From assembly GCF_000014885.1 (NCBI RefSeq), contig NC_011566.1:1-64000 (forward strand): a DNA stretch of 64,000 nt. The letters are read 5' to 3'. Every line of letters begins with the position of its first letter. Positions within the stretch are counted from its first letter, which is position 1. Under the pieces are notes generated by a model, which was given only the letters and a program-made list of their open reading frames with translations, had not been told where the DNA came from and searched no databases. The position numbers and the translations under genes are program-made. The DNA is from Shewanella piezotolerans WP3. GTDB lineage: Bacteria; Pseudomonadota; Gammaproteobacteria; Enterobacterales; Shewanellaceae. This document shows, one piece after another, positions 17,622 to 27,266 of the stretch.

Positions 17622-18722
17622 ATGAAATTTTCTATTGATAGGGACGCCCTATTAAAGCCACTACAGTTAGTCAGTGGCGCAGTGGAAAGACGACACAACT
17701 TGCCTATTCTGGCAAACCTCTTGGTGGAAGTAAGTGCCCACTCACTTAAGTTGACTGGTACTGATTTAGAGGTTGAATTGGTCGGTGAAGTGCTACTTGA
17801 AGGTGAAGTCTTTGAAGGTCGTACAACCGTACCTGCTAAGAAATTCCTAGATATTGTTAAGTCTTTACCCGATCAGGTTGAGCTTAAAATAGAGCAACAA
17901 GAAAATCGCCTTTTGTTACGTTCTGGTCGTAGCCGCTTTACCTTGGCAACTTTGCCTGCGGAAGAGTACCCGAATGTAGAAGCGTTTGAAGCTGAATTAG
18001 AGTTTACCCTCAAGCAGGGCACGATGAAGTCCTTGATTGATGCGACTCAATTCTCAATGGCTAACCAAGATGTGCGTTATTACCTCAATGGTTTGCTGTT
18101 AGAAACGGAAGGTAATGTGCTGCGCGCAATTGCGACTGATGGTCATCGTTTGGCATTAAGTCATCGAATGATCGAAGCATCACTGCCTGAAAAGCAGGTG
18201 ATTGTCCCGCGTAAAGGCGTGCTGGAACTTATGCGCTCATTTGAAGGTGATGAGTTAGATGTCACCATTGCTATTGGTGATAACGCCATCAGAGCGACAA
18301 CAGCTACAGCAGTGTTTACCAGTAAGTTGGTTGATGGTCGTTTCCCTGATTATCGCCGCGTGCTACCAAAAGGCGGCGACAAGATTGTTATCGCCAGTCG
18401 CCAGCAACTTAAGCAGGCTTTATTGCGGGCTTCTATTCTGTCGAATGAGAAGTTCCGCGGTGTGCGCGTGCAGTTAGAGAATAACCTGATTAAGATCACT
18501 GCCAACAATCCTGAACAGGAAGAAGCGGAAGAGATCTTAGATGTTGAATATGAAAACACGCCGTTAGAGATTGGTTTTAACGTCAGCTATTTGCTCGATG
18601 TACTAAACAACCTACCGTCTGATGACGTGCGTATTACGTTAATTGATGGTAACTCTAGCGCGCTTATCGACAACCATGTAGAGCAAGACTCTATGTATGT
18701 TGTGATGCCTATGCGTTTATAG
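17622..18722 (+). CDS. dnaN: DNA polymerase III beta sliding clamp
   Basis: A 366-residue processivity clamp, the exact length of the E. coli protein, with three homologous clamp domains. The start is ATG at 17622 (MKFSIDRDALLKPLQ); an in-frame TTG nine bases upstream is less likely. The C-terminus VVMPMRL is the conserved end that helps form the peptide-binding pocket. It lies directly downstream of dnaA and upstream of recF, with a large hairpin in the dnaN-recF gap. Confidence 0.98.
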   Translation: MKFSIDRDALLKPLQLVSGAVERRHNLPILANLLVEVSAHSLKLTGTDLEVELVGEVLLEGEVFEGRTTVPAKKFLDIVKSLPDQVELKIEQQENRLLLRSGRSRFTLATLPAEEYPNVEAFEAELEFTLKQGTMKSLIDATQFSMANQDVRYYLNGLLLETEGNVLRAIATDGHRLALSHRMIEASLPEKQVIVPRKGVLELMRSFEGDELDVTIAIGDNAIRATTATAVFTSKLVDGRFPDYRRVLPKGGDKIVIASRQQLKQALLRASILSNEKFRGVRVQLENNLIKITANNPEQEEAEEILDVEYENTPLEIGFNVSYLLDVLNNLPSDDVRITLIDGNSSALIDNHVEQDSMYVVMPMRL

Positions 18723-18745
18723 CTGACTGTATTACTCTGCTTTAG

Positions 18746-18791
18746 ATACCAGATAAAGTTTCTAAGACACTCTGTCGGCTTTATCTGGTAT
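18746..18791. repeat. Long hairpin in the dnaN-recF spacer
   Basis: Perfect 13-base arms (ATACCAGATAAAG at 18746-18758 against 18779-18791) flank a 20-base loop that can form its own 4-bp stem (GACA/TGTC). No T-run follows, so it is probably not a simple terminator; an mRNA stability or translation element is inferred. Confidence 0.75.
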
Positions 18792-18837
18792 AAATACCAC
18801 TTCTTAAATTTTTTCCCCGCAGTGTTAAAAGGTATTA

Positions 18838-19920
18838 ATGAGTCTTAACCGTCTTCATATTGAAGCTTTCCGCAATATTACTTCTGCACAGTTGCAGCCG
18901 GGTGATGGGCTAAATGTTATTTATGGCCAGAACGGTAGTGGCAAGACGAGTATTTTAGAGGCTATCTACTTTTTAGGAATGGGGCGCTCCTTTCGCAGCC
19001 ATCTATCGCAACGAGTCATTAACAATGATGCTGATGCTTTGACTCTGTTTGCAAATATGCAGAGTGCCGAGGATGAGAGTAAAATTGGCCTCAGACGTTT
19101 TAGAAGCGGTGAGATTGAAGTAAAAATTAATGGTGATAAAGTAAAGCGTCTGTCGACGTTAGCTGAAACGTTACCGATCCAAGTGATAACTCCAGAAAGC
19201 TTTTCATTGCTTTTTGAAGGCCCAAAATCCAGACGTCAGTTTATAGACTGGGGAGCGTTTCATTCAGACCCTCGTTTTTATGCTGCATGGGTAAATGTAC
19301 GACGTATTTTGAAGCAAAGAAATCAGTTACTCAGAGACGAATCACCCTATAGTTCGATTCAATTTTGGGATAAAGAATTTATTCGTTATGCTGAACTGGT
19401 TACTGAGATACGAAAGCAATATGTAGACTCGTTAAATGAGCTACTTAAGGGTATAATCGAAGAGTTTTTACCTCAGGTAGATGTTAAGGTTTCTTTTACC
19501 CGAGGATGGGATAGTAAAACAGAGTATGCACAGCTGCTCGAGACGCAGTATCCCAGAGATTTAGCCACAGGCTTTACTGTCAGCGGACCTCATAAAGCGG
19601 ACTTAAGATTGCGGGTAGGAACACTGCCTGCACAAGACGCTTTGTCTCGTGGACAGTTGAAATTGTTAGTCTGTGCATTGCGTATTGCACAAGGAAAGTT
19701 GCTCAAACAACAAATAGATAAAAAAAGTATTTATCTGGTGGATGACCTTCCATCGGAGTTGGATGCACAGCATAGGAAACTATTGCTGCAGCAGTTAGCA
19801 GATACCGGCGCACAAGTTTTTGTCACGGCAATTGAACCTGCAGCCATAGTTGATTCGTTAATCACGCCACCAAGTAAGATGTTCCATGTGGAACATGGGC
19901 GTGTAACGGTAATTGAATAA
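18838..19920 (+). CDS. recF: DNA replication/repair protein RecF
   Basis: A 360-residue SMC-like ATPase that loads RecA at gapped DNA with RecO and RecR. Walker A is YGQNGSGKTSILEA (about residue 30), the ABC signature SRGQLKLLVCALRIAQ is near residue 265, and Walker B/D-loop is IYLVDDLPSELD. The C-terminus reads MFHVEHGRV, and the DNA encoding it is a near-perfect parS palindrome. The open frame ends 16 bases before the chosen gyrB start, consistent with co-transcription. Confidence 0.97.
   Translation: MSLNRLHIEAFRNITSAQLQPGDGLNVIYGQNGSGKTSILEAIYFLGMGRSFRSHLSQRVINNDADALTLFANMQSAEDESKIGLRRFRSGEIEVKINGDKVKRLSTLAETLPIQVITPESFSLLFEGPKSRRQFIDWGAFHSDPRFYAAWVNVRRILKQRNQLLRDESPYSSIQFWDKEFIRYAELVTEIRKQYVDSLNELLKGIIEEFLPQVDVKVSFTRGWDSKTEYAQLLETQYPRDLATGFTVSGPHKADLRLRVGTLPAQDALSRGQLKLLVCALRIAQGKLLKQQIDKKSIYLVDDLPSELDAQHRKLLLQQLADTGAQVFVTAIEPAAIVDSLITPPSKMFHVEHGRVTVIE
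19880..19895. promoter_or_regulatory. parS: parS-like site within the recF 3' end
   Basis: TGTTCCATGTGGAACA differs at one central base from the palindrome TGTTCCACGTGGAACA, a known ParB-binding sequence type. It lies in the codons for the conserved RecF tail MFHVEH, so part of the match could be protein-driven. Confidence 0.55.
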
Positions 19921-19936
19921 CCGACGAGAGAATAAT

Positions 19937-22354
19937 ATGTCAGAGAATAGTTATGATTCTTCGAGTATTAAGGTTTTAAAAGGCCTTGATGCGGTACGTA
20001 AGAGACCAGGAATGTACATCGGTGATACCGATGATGGCACCGGTCTACATCACATGGTATTCGAAGTGGTCGATAACTCTATCGATGAAGCGCTAGCGGG
20101 CCACTGTAGCGACATTACTATTACCATTCACGCTGACGGTTCTGTATCGGTCACCGATGATGGTCGTGGTATTCCTGTTGAGATCCATCCGGAAGAGGGT
20201 GTTTCTGCTGCCGAAGTTATTATGACGGTACTGCATGCTGGTGGTAAGTTCGATGATAACTCTTATAAAGTATCTGGCGGCCTTCACGGTGTAGGTGTGT
20301 CAGTGGTAAACGCACTGTCTCATAAGTTGCAATTGACTATTCGTCGCGACGGCAAAGTTTATGAGCAGTTTTACACCATGGGTGAGCCTAACGAGCCGAT
20401 TAAACCAGTTGGTGAAGCGACATCTACGGGTACTGTAATCCGTTTTTGGCCTAGTGAAGAAACGTTTTCAGATGTTTTGTTCCATTTCGACATCTTAGCT
20501 AAACGTGTTCGTGAACTATCATTCCTAAACTCAGGAGTGGGTATTCGTCTTGTTGATGAGCGTGATAATCGCGATGAATTCTTCAAGTACGAAGGTGGTA
20601 TCAGTGCATTTGTTGACTACTTAAACGTTAACAAAACACCAGTAAACAAAGAAGTATTCCACTTTATTCAAGAGCGTGAAGACGGAATTACCGTTGAAGT
20701 GGCGATGCAGTGGAATGATGGCTTCCAAGAGAACATCTTCTGTTTCACTAACAACATCCCACAGCGCGATGGTGGTACTCACTTAGCGGGCTTCCGTGGT
20801 GCGTTAACACGTAACTTGAACAACTACATGGAACGTGAAGGTTTCAACAAGAAGGGCAAGACTGGCGCAACCGGCGATGATGCTCGTGAAGGTTTGACTG
20901 CGGTTATTTCGGTTAAAGTGCCGGATCCTAAGTTCAGCTCACAGACTAAAGACAAGCTAGTATCAAGCGAAGTTAAGTCAGCCGTTGAGCAAACAATGGG
21001 TGAACAGTTAGGTGATTACCTAATGGAGCATCCAAACGAAGCTAAGCTGATTGTTGGTAAGATTATCGACGCGGCTCGTGCTCGTGAAGCGGCGCGTAAA
21101 GCCCGTGAAATGACTCGCCGTAAAGGCGCACTCGATTTAGGTGGTTTGCCAGGTAAGCTGGCCGATTGCCAAGAAAAGGACCCTGGTCTTTCTGAAATCT
21201 ACATAGTGGAAGGGGACTCTGCTGGCGGATCAGCCAAGCAGGGACGTAACCGTAAGAACCAAGCGATTCTGCCACTTAAAGGTAAGATCTTAAACGTTGA
21301 AAAAGCACGTTTTGACAAGATGTTATCTTCGCAAGAAGTCGCCACACTAATTACCGCTTTAGGTTGTGGTATTGGTCGTGACGAATATGATCCAGATAAG
21401 ACGCGTTACCATAACATCGTCATCATGACCGATGCGGACGTCGATGGCTCGCACATTCGTACCTTGCTATTGACCTTCTTTTTCCGTCAAATGCCTGAGC
21501 TTATCGAACGTGGTTATATCTATATCGCCCAACCACCTCTGTATAAAGTTAAGAAGGGTAAGCAAGAGCAGTATCTGAAAGATGATCCTGCATTGACTGA
21601 GTATCTAACCACTCAAGCATTGGATAATGCCAACGTTTACCCTGCGCAAGGTGCACCAGGCATGTCTGGTCTGCCACTCGAGCGTTTGGTTAACCAGTAT
21701 CGCGAAGTTGAAGCTATTATTGAGCGTTTAGAGCAACGTTACCCAACTAACATTACTGATTTGATGTTGTATCACCCTGCATTGACTAATGAAATGCTAA
21801 GTGACGAAGCACAAGTTAAAGTCTGGTCTGACACGTTTGTTGCTGCTTTAGCAGAGAAAGAGACTGGCGGTATTCTATATAGTGCTGAACCAGTACTCGA
21901 TCCTGAGCGTCAAGTTTACCTGCCAAAAATTACTATCCGTAAGCATGGTATTGATACTCACTTCTTATTCACGTATGACTTCTTCCAGTCTAACGACTAC
22001 GCGACAATCGTTAATTTAGGCGCAGAAATTAATGGTTTGATCGAAGATACTGGCTATGTTCAGCGTGGTGAGCGTACTAAAGACGTTAGTAGTTTTGTTG
22101 AAGCACTAGATTGGTTAATGAGCGAGTCTAAGCGCGGTCAATATATCCAACGTTATAAGGGATTGGGTGAGATGAACCCTGAGCAATTGTGGGAAACTAC
22201 AATGGATCCTGAGTCACGCCGTATGTTGCAAGTGACCATTGAAGATGCGATTGGCGCCGATCAACTATTCACTTGTTTGATGGGTGATCAAGTTGAGCCG
22301 CGTCGTGACTTTATTGAGTCAAACGCACTTAACGTGGCTAACCTAGACGTTTAG
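19937..22354 (+). CDS. gyrB: DNA gyrase subunit B
   Basis: An 805-residue ATPase subunit of gyrase, which supercoils DNA with GyrA. The GHKL ATPase domain includes DNSIDEALAGH and GGLHGVGVSVVNALS. The Toprim domain includes EGDSAGGSAKQGRNR and DADVDGSHIRTL, and the ~170-residue gamma-type insertion is present in the C-terminal part. I place the start at the ATG at 19937 (MSENSYDSSS) after GACGAGAG; an upstream in-frame start at 19913 overlapping recF would add eight residues. A strong hairpin terminator follows. Confidence 0.98.
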   Translation: MSENSYDSSSIKVLKGLDAVRKRPGMYIGDTDDGTGLHHMVFEVVDNSIDEALAGHCSDITITIHADGSVSVTDDGRGIPVEIHPEEGVSAAEVIMTVLHAGGKFDDNSYKVSGGLHGVGVSVVNALSHKLQLTIRRDGKVYEQFYTMGEPNEPIKPVGEATSTGTVIRFWPSEETFSDVLFHFDILAKRVRELSFLNSGVGIRLVDERDNRDEFFKYEGGISAFVDYLNVNKTPVNKEVFHFIQEREDGITVEVAMQWNDGFQENIFCFTNNIPQRDGGTHLAGFRGALTRNLNNYMEREGFNKKGKTGATGDDAREGLTAVISVKVPDPKFSSQTKDKLVSSEVKSAVEQTMGEQLGDYLMEHPNEAKLIVGKIIDAARAREAARKAREMTRRKGALDLGGLPGKLADCQEKDPGLSEIYIVEGDSAGGSAKQGRNRKNQAILPLKGKILNVEKARFDKMLSSQEVATLITALGCGIGRDEYDPDKTRYHNIVIMTDADVDGSHIRTLLLTFFFRQMPELIERGYIYIAQPPLYKVKKGKQEQYLKDDPALTEYLTTQALDNANVYPAQGAPGMSGLPLERLVNQYREVEAIIERLEQRYPTNITDLMLYHPALTNEMLSDEAQVKVWSDTFVAALAEKETGGILYSAEPVLDPERQVYLPKITIRKHGIDTHFLFTYDFFQSNDYATIVNLGAEINGLIEDTGYVQRGERTKDVSSFVEALDWLMSESKRGQYIQRYKGLGEMNPEQLWETTMDPESRRMLQVTIEDAIGADQLFTCLMGDQVEPRRDFIESNALNVANLDV

Positions 22355-22388
22355 TTTTATTGCGAAAGTTATTACTTTGCAAATAGTG

Positions 22389-22418
22389 AAATCGGTGCTT
22401 CTAGCGCCGATTTTTTTT
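22389..22418 (+). terminator. Terminator after gyrB
   Basis: The 10-bp stem AAATCGGTGC/GCGCCGATTT (one G-U pair, 5-base loop) is followed by an unbroken T-run. Confidence 0.88.
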
Positions 22419-22485
22419 GTCGTATTGCATATCAATGTTTACCTGCGTTTAGAAGGGTAAATGTTATTACTCCCGGTCATAGAAA

Positions 22486-23526
22486 GTGTTCAAGAAAGCG
22501 TTTAAAAAGCTGTTTAATATCAGAAGCAAAGTCGTTATTGAAAAGCCAAAAAGCTTTTCAACTACGGCTGAGCTTTATCAGCCCCCCCAGCTAAAACAAC
22601 AGCCAAGTAATATTCAACCTGAAGTCCCTCAAGTAACCGCTGTGGATGTTACTTCTCTTTTCTACAGCTTGTTGTTTCCTAGTATTCAGCAAGGTGGTGT
22701 AGCCAATGAGCTAGAGAAAAATGTGTTTAGGCGAGTAGAAGCTGCGTTGTCTGCCCCGAAAGCCATTGCTGATAGGGTATTAAAACTACCTACGCAAGTG
22801 GCGGCATTGGACAAACAGTTGGCAGATGAGACTAGTGATACTAAAGCATTGCTGGTCTTGATCGAAAAGGACCCTCTGCTAAGTATTGAGGTACTAAAAC
22901 TTTGTAATAGCCCGTTGTTTAGACGCAGCGAAAAAGAGATCACCAGTTTGCAGCAAGCATTAGTGCAGTTGGGGCGGGAGCAGATAAGACGATTTGTGAC
23001 GACTAGTTTAATGCGAGACTGCATCGAAATTAAGCCTATCTATTTCCGCCGCTTTGGCTCGCAAATTTGGCGGCATTCAATGCAAGTCGCTTATTTGGCA
23101 AGTGAGCTGGTTGAAGAGGATAGCGAAAGCGCCTTTATGTTGGGATTAATTCATGATGTGGGTAAAATCGCGATCTTTAAATTGTTGTTAGAAGCGTTTA
23201 AGCAAGCTGAACCGGGCGAGCAACCTTGTTCTAGTCTCTTTAAGCAAGTGATGACGGCTAAATCATTAAGCCTAAGCGCCTTATTAGTACAGTACTGGGA
23301 GTTACCCACAATATTCAAGGCAGAACTTGGTCGGTTAGCTATTGTTGATTCTAAGCCTGCTGGTGGCCTTGCTGAAGCTGTATGGCGGGCTAATTTAATC
23401 AGTGAGTGTTCGATGTTGTTGGAGGCTGGGAAGTTACAGGAACAGCAACTTAATCGTTTATTAATGGATACAGGTATCGATAGGTCAGGCTTTGATGAGT
23501 TGCACCAGAAGCTGATTCAGTTCTGA
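22486..23526 (+). CDS. HDOD-domain signalling protein
   Basis: A 346-residue protein starting with GTG. A basic, lysine-rich N-terminus (about 1-20) and a linker precede an HDOD domain (about 100-300), where LLVLIEKDPLLSIEVLKLCNS is typical. An HD pair is visible in LGLIHDVGKIAIF. HDOD proteins are usually catalytically inactive relatives of HD phosphohydrolases that act in c-di-GMP, stress or DNA-damage signalling; no specific role can be read. It is a single-gene unit between the gyrB terminator and a terminator shared with glyS. Confidence 0.85.
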   Translation: MFKKAFKKLFNIRSKVVIEKPKSFSTTAELYQPPQLKQQPSNIQPEVPQVTAVDVTSLFYSLLFPSIQQGGVANELEKNVFRRVEAALSAPKAIADRVLKLPTQVAALDKQLADETSDTKALLVLIEKDPLLSIEVLKLCNSPLFRRSEKEITSLQQALVQLGREQIRRFVTTSLMRDCIEIKPIYFRRFGSQIWRHSMQVAYLASELVEEDSESAFMLGLIHDVGKIAIFKLLLEAFKQAEPGEQPCSSLFKQVMTAKSLSLSALLVQYWELPTIFKAELGRLAIVDSKPAGGLAEAVWRANLISECSMLLEAGKLQEQQLNRLLMDTGIDRSGFDELHQKLIQF

Positions 23527-23554
23527 CTAACATTGTAGTCAGCATTAAGATACA

Positions 23555-23580
23555 AAAAAGCCCCTAACGAGGGGCTTTTT
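23555..23580. terminator. Bidirectional terminator between the HDOD gene and glyS
   Basis: A perfect 10-bp stem (AAAAAGCCCC/GGGGCTTTTT) with a 6-base loop. It serves both convergent transcripts. Confidence 0.92.
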
Positions 23581-23601
23581 AATAGCAGATATTAGCTGGA
23601 T

Positions 23602-25671
23602 TTACTGTAGCAATGAAATATCAGCAGCATGTAAGAACTGATCGCGTAGACTAGAAAGTAACGCTAAGCGATTGTTCTTAAGAGCTTCATCATCAGCCAT
23701 TACCATGACATCTTCAAAGAAGGTGTCTACGCTTTCACGCAAACTAGCGAGTAGTGCGAGTGCTTCTTGGTAGTTAGCAGCTGCAAATAACGGTGCTAAT
23801 TGTGGCTGTAGCTCTGCAAGTTTAGCTGCAAGTGCTTTTTCTGCTGCTTCCACCAGTAAGGCTTCATCGATAGTTGCTGGCAGCTCGCCCTCAACTTTCG
23901 CTAAGATGTTTGATACCCGCTTGTTTGCCGCTGCGAGTGCTAAGGCTTGTTCTAGTGTTCTGAAATGCGCCACTGCTTTAATGCGACTTTCAAAGTCAGC
24001 TGGAGCGGTAGGGCGGCGAGCCAATACCGCAAGGATAACATCAACACTAATACCTTGGTCTTGATACCATGCACGGAAGCGACCCATAAAGAACTCAAGC
24101 ACTTGCTCAGGCGCTTTATCATTGGTGAGGTTTTCACCATGTAACTCTTGGGCTTTAGCAATCAAATCCACAAGATCAAGAGGTAGATTGTTCTCTAAAC
24201 AGATACGCAATACACCAATCGCTGCACGACGTAGTGCGAATGGGTCTGCAGCCCCCTTAGGCGCTTGGCCAATACCAAAAATACCCACCAATGTGTCGAG
24301 CTTTTCAGCCAGTGCTACACAGATAGATACTGGTGCTGTTGGCACTGTATCACCGGAGAATTTAGGTTTGTACTGCTCAGATAGTGCAACCGCGACGGCT
24401 TCTGTTTCACCATTTAGACGCGCGTAATGCATGCCCATGGTGCCTTGAAGATCGGTAAACTCCATCACCATGTTGGTCATCAAGTCTGACTTAGACAGTA
24501 GACCTGCACGAGCCGCTTCTTCGCTATTAGCACCGATGCTGGTGGCAATATAAGCCGCCATTGCAGAGATGCGTTCAACACGTTGCTTGATGGTGCCAAG
24601 CTGTTTTTGGAACACAACGGTTTCTAAACTGCTAAGGCGTGACTCAAGGCTGTTCTTTTTATCTGTCTCGAAGAAGAATTCTGCATCTGCTAGGCGAGGG
24701 CGAACCACTTTTTCGTTACCTGAAATAATCTGTTGTGGATCTTTCGATTCGATATTGGTAACAAAGATGAAGTTAGGCAATAGTTGACCGGCATCATCAA
24801 ATACTGGGAAGTATTTTTGATCGCCTTTCATGGTATAAACCAAGGCTTCAGCAGGGACGTCGAGGAACTTTTCTTCAAAACTCGCCGTTAATACAACAGG
24901 CCATTCGACGAGCGAAGTCACTTCTTCAAGCAAGTCATCCTCTAAATCTGCTACGCCACCTAATTTAGCGGCTGCAGCCTCTGCATCAGCTTTTATCTGT
25001 GCTTTACGAGCTTCATAATTTGCGTCGACTTTACCTTGCTCTTTGAGTACTGAGAGGTAATTGTCTGCATGATCAAGCTCGATGCTTGGCTTACCCATAA
25101 AGCGGTGACCGCGGATGATACGATCAGACTTAATGCCTAATAGTTCACCTTCAACCACTTCACTACCTAATAGCATAGTGACAGTGTGCACTGGGCGAAT
25201 AAACTGAGTGGTATTGCTACCCCAACGCATAGGTTTAGGAATAGGTAATTTGTCTAATGAGCGCTGCGCCATTGCAGCAATCAAGCTCTTAGTTTCAACA
25301 CCAACCACTTTTGCTTGATGCAGTAACCATTCACCTTTATCTGTCTTAAGGCGGTCTGCTTGTTCTACAGTAATACCATTACCACGAGCCCAACCCATGG
25401 CTGCTTTTGTTGGGTTACCGTCAGCATCAAAAGCTTGTGCGACCGCAGGGCCACGTTTTTCAACGACTTTATCTGCTTGAGCAAGTGCAAGTTGATTGAC
25501 GTTTATCGCTAGGCGGCGAGGTGCGGCATGCCAAACCGCAGACTCAAAAGTCAGCTCAGCTTTTTTCAGCTCGTCGGTAAAGTTATTAAGAAAAGACTCT
25601 GCCAATTTACGCAGTGACTTTGGTGGCAGTTCTTCAGTACCGACTTCAATCAGTAAGTTTTCAAAATTCAT
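23602..25671 (-). CDS. glyS: Glycyl-tRNA synthetase beta subunit
   Basis: A 689-residue subunit of the bacterial alpha2beta2 glycyl-tRNA synthetase, the normal length. The N-terminus (NLLIEVGTEELPPKSLRKL) and PIPKPMRWG match the family, and the C-terminal anticodon-binding region is intact. It follows glyQ with an 11-base gap, so the two are co-transcribed and probably coupled. Confidence 0.97.
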   Translation of the reverse strand: MNFENLLIEVGTEELPPKSLRKLAESFLNNFTDELKKAELTFESAVWHAAPRRLAINVNQLALAQADKVVEKRGPAVAQAFDADGNPTKAAMGWARGNGITVEQADRLKTDKGEWLLHQAKVVGVETKSLIAAMAQRSLDKLPIPKPMRWGSNTTQFIRPVHTVTMLLGSEVVEGELLGIKSDRIIRGHRFMGKPSIELDHADNYLSVLKEQGKVDANYEARKAQIKADAEAAAAKLGGVADLEDDLLEEVTSLVEWPVVLTASFEEKFLDVPAEALVYTMKGDQKYFPVFDDAGQLLPNFIFVTNIESKDPQQIISGNEKVVRPRLADAEFFFETDKKNSLESRLSSLETVVFQKQLGTIKQRVERISAMAAYIATSIGANSEEAARAGLLSKSDLMTNMVMEFTDLQGTMGMHYARLNGETEAVAVALSEQYKPKFSGDTVPTAPVSICVALAEKLDTLVGIFGIGQAPKGAADPFALRRAAIGVLRICLENNLPLDLVDLIAKAQELHGENLTNDKAPEQVLEFFMGRFRAWYQDQGISVDVILAVLARRPTAPADFESRIKAVAHFRTLEQALALAAANKRVSNILAKVEGELPATIDEALLVEAAEKALAAKLAELQPQLAPLFAAANYQEALALLASLRESVDTFFEDVMVMADDEALKNNRLALLSSLRDQFLHAADISLLQ

Positions 25672-25682
25672 CAGTTAATCCT

Positions 25683-26588
25683 CTACTTACCGATAGGGAA
25701 GCCAAGTGCTTCACGAGATTGATAGTAAGCTTCAGCAACGCCTTTAGCCATGGTTCGAACGCGTAAAATGTAACGCTGGCGCTCAGTAACAGAAATTGCA
25801 TGGCGGGCATCTAGCAGGTTGAATGCGTGAGAGGCTTTCATTACCTGCTCATAAGCAGGTAGGGCAAGCGGCTTCTCTAATGAAAGCAGGTGTTGGCATG
25901 CAACTTCGCAGTCATCGAATGCTCTAAATAAGACTTCAACATTGGCGTGTTCAAAGTTATAAGCTGATTGCTCAACTTCATTTTGATGGAAGATATCGCC
26001 ATACATGACTTTGCCCATTGGGCCGTCAGTCCAGACTAAGTCATAAACGTTATCCACTTCTTGGATATACATAGCAAGACGCTCTAGACCGTATGTTATT
26101 TCACCTGTAACGGGCTTACACTCTAGCCCGCCAACTTGCTGGAAGTAGGTAAATTGAGATACTTCCATACCGTTCAGCCACACTTCCCAACCAAGACCCC
26201 ATGCACCTAAGGTGGGTGATTCCCAGTTGTCTTCAACAAAGCGAACATCATGGATGTTCATGTCGATGCCAGCCGCTTCTAACGATCCAAGGTATAGCTC
26301 TTGGATATTATCTGGTGAAGGTTTTAGCACGACTTGGTACTGATAAAAGTGCTGTAGACGGTTTGGGTTGTCACCGTAGCGGCCATCAGTAGGACGACGA
26401 CTTGGTTGTACATAAGCACAACTCATCGGCTCTGGGCCTAGCGCTCTTAGGAAAGTCATAGGGTGGAATGTGCCAGCACCTACTTCCATATCTAATGGTT
26501 GAACAATTGCGCAACCTTGCTGCGCCCAGTATTCCTGTAGGGTCATAATAAAACCCTGGAAAGTTTTTACGTCGTGTTTGGTCGTCAT
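25683..26588 (-). CDS. glyQ: Glycyl-tRNA synthetase alpha subunit
   Basis: A 301-residue catalytic class II aminoacyl-tRNA synthetase subunit that makes glycyl-adenylate and charges tRNA-Gly with GlyS. Typical blocks include FQGFIMTLQEYWAQQGCAI, GAGTFHPMTFLRALGPEP and GWEVWLNGMEVSQFTYFQQ. It is the first gene of glyQS, divergent from tag with a 117-base gap that must hold both promoters. Confidence 0.97.
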   Translation of the reverse strand: MTTKHDVKTFQGFIMTLQEYWAQQGCAIVQPLDMEVGAGTFHPMTFLRALGPEPMSCAYVQPSRRPTDGRYGDNPNRLQHFYQYQVVLKPSPDNIQELYLGSLEAAGIDMNIHDVRFVEDNWESPTLGAWGLGWEVWLNGMEVSQFTYFQQVGGLECKPVTGEITYGLERLAMYIQEVDNVYDLVWTDGPMGKVMYGDIFHQNEVEQSAYNFEHANVEVLFRAFDDCEVACQHLLSLEKPLALPAYEQVMKASHAFNLLDARHAISVTERQRYILRVRTMAKGVAEAYYQSREALGFPIGK

Positions 26589-26705
26589 ATCCGCTTGTCT
26601 ACTGCCTGGAAGCCTAAATAGAAAATGGTTTCGATTATACCTTGTAGAATAGCGCTTATGTAGGTTATTTTTTATCTGGTTGGTTCAAATTATAGGATTT
26701 GTACT

Positions 26706-27266
26706 ATGGAAGTAATACGTTGTGCTTGGGTGGGGAATGATCCTATCTACGAGGAGTACCATGACCAAGTATGGGGTAGGCCGGTATTTGATAGTCGAGA
26801 GCTATTTGAAAAGCTCTGTCTCGATGGTCAGCAAGCCGGTTTGTCTTGGATTACTATCCTGAAAAAACAGCAAAATTATGAGGCTGCATTTGCCAATTTT
26901 GACCCGGAAATTATCGCTACGTTCGACGCCGATAAAGTTGAGGAGTTACTGCTTAATCCCGGCATTGTTCGTAACCGCTTAAAGGTAAATTCAATTATTA
27001 AAAATGCTAAAGCGTATTTAGCATATGTAGAGCAGGGTAATGATTTTTCTGAGTTTTTATGGGGTTTTGTTGGCGGTAAGCCTAAAGTGAATAACCCAAA
27101 ATCGATGAAAGAAGTGCCTGCCCAAACACCAGAATCTGAAGCGATGTCAAAAGCACTTAAAAAGCTAGGCTTTAATTTTGTCGGGCCGACTATTTGCTAC
27201 GCTTTTATGCAAGCTGTTGGCATGATCAATGACCACACCACGGATTGCTTTTGTCATCGCTGGTAA
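26706..27266 (+). CDS. tag: DNA-3-methyladenine glycosylase I
   Basis: A 186-residue base-excision enzyme that removes 3-methyladenine. The zinc-snap ligands of E. coli Tag (Cys4, His17, His175, Cys179) correspond to Cys6, His19, His177 and Cys181 here, with identical spacing. WGRPVFDSRELFEKLCLDGQ and QAGLSWITILKK are conserved pocket regions. Its position next to glyQS is common in gammaproteobacteria. Confidence 0.95.
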   Translation: MEVIRCAWVGNDPIYEEYHDQVWGRPVFDSRELFEKLCLDGQQAGLSWITILKKQQNYEAAFANFDPEIIATFDADKVEELLLNPGIVRNRLKVNSIIKNAKAYLAYVEQGNDFSEFLWGFVGGKPKVNNPKSMKEVPAQTPESEAMSKALKKLGFNFVGPTICYAFMQAVGMINDHTTDCFCHRW

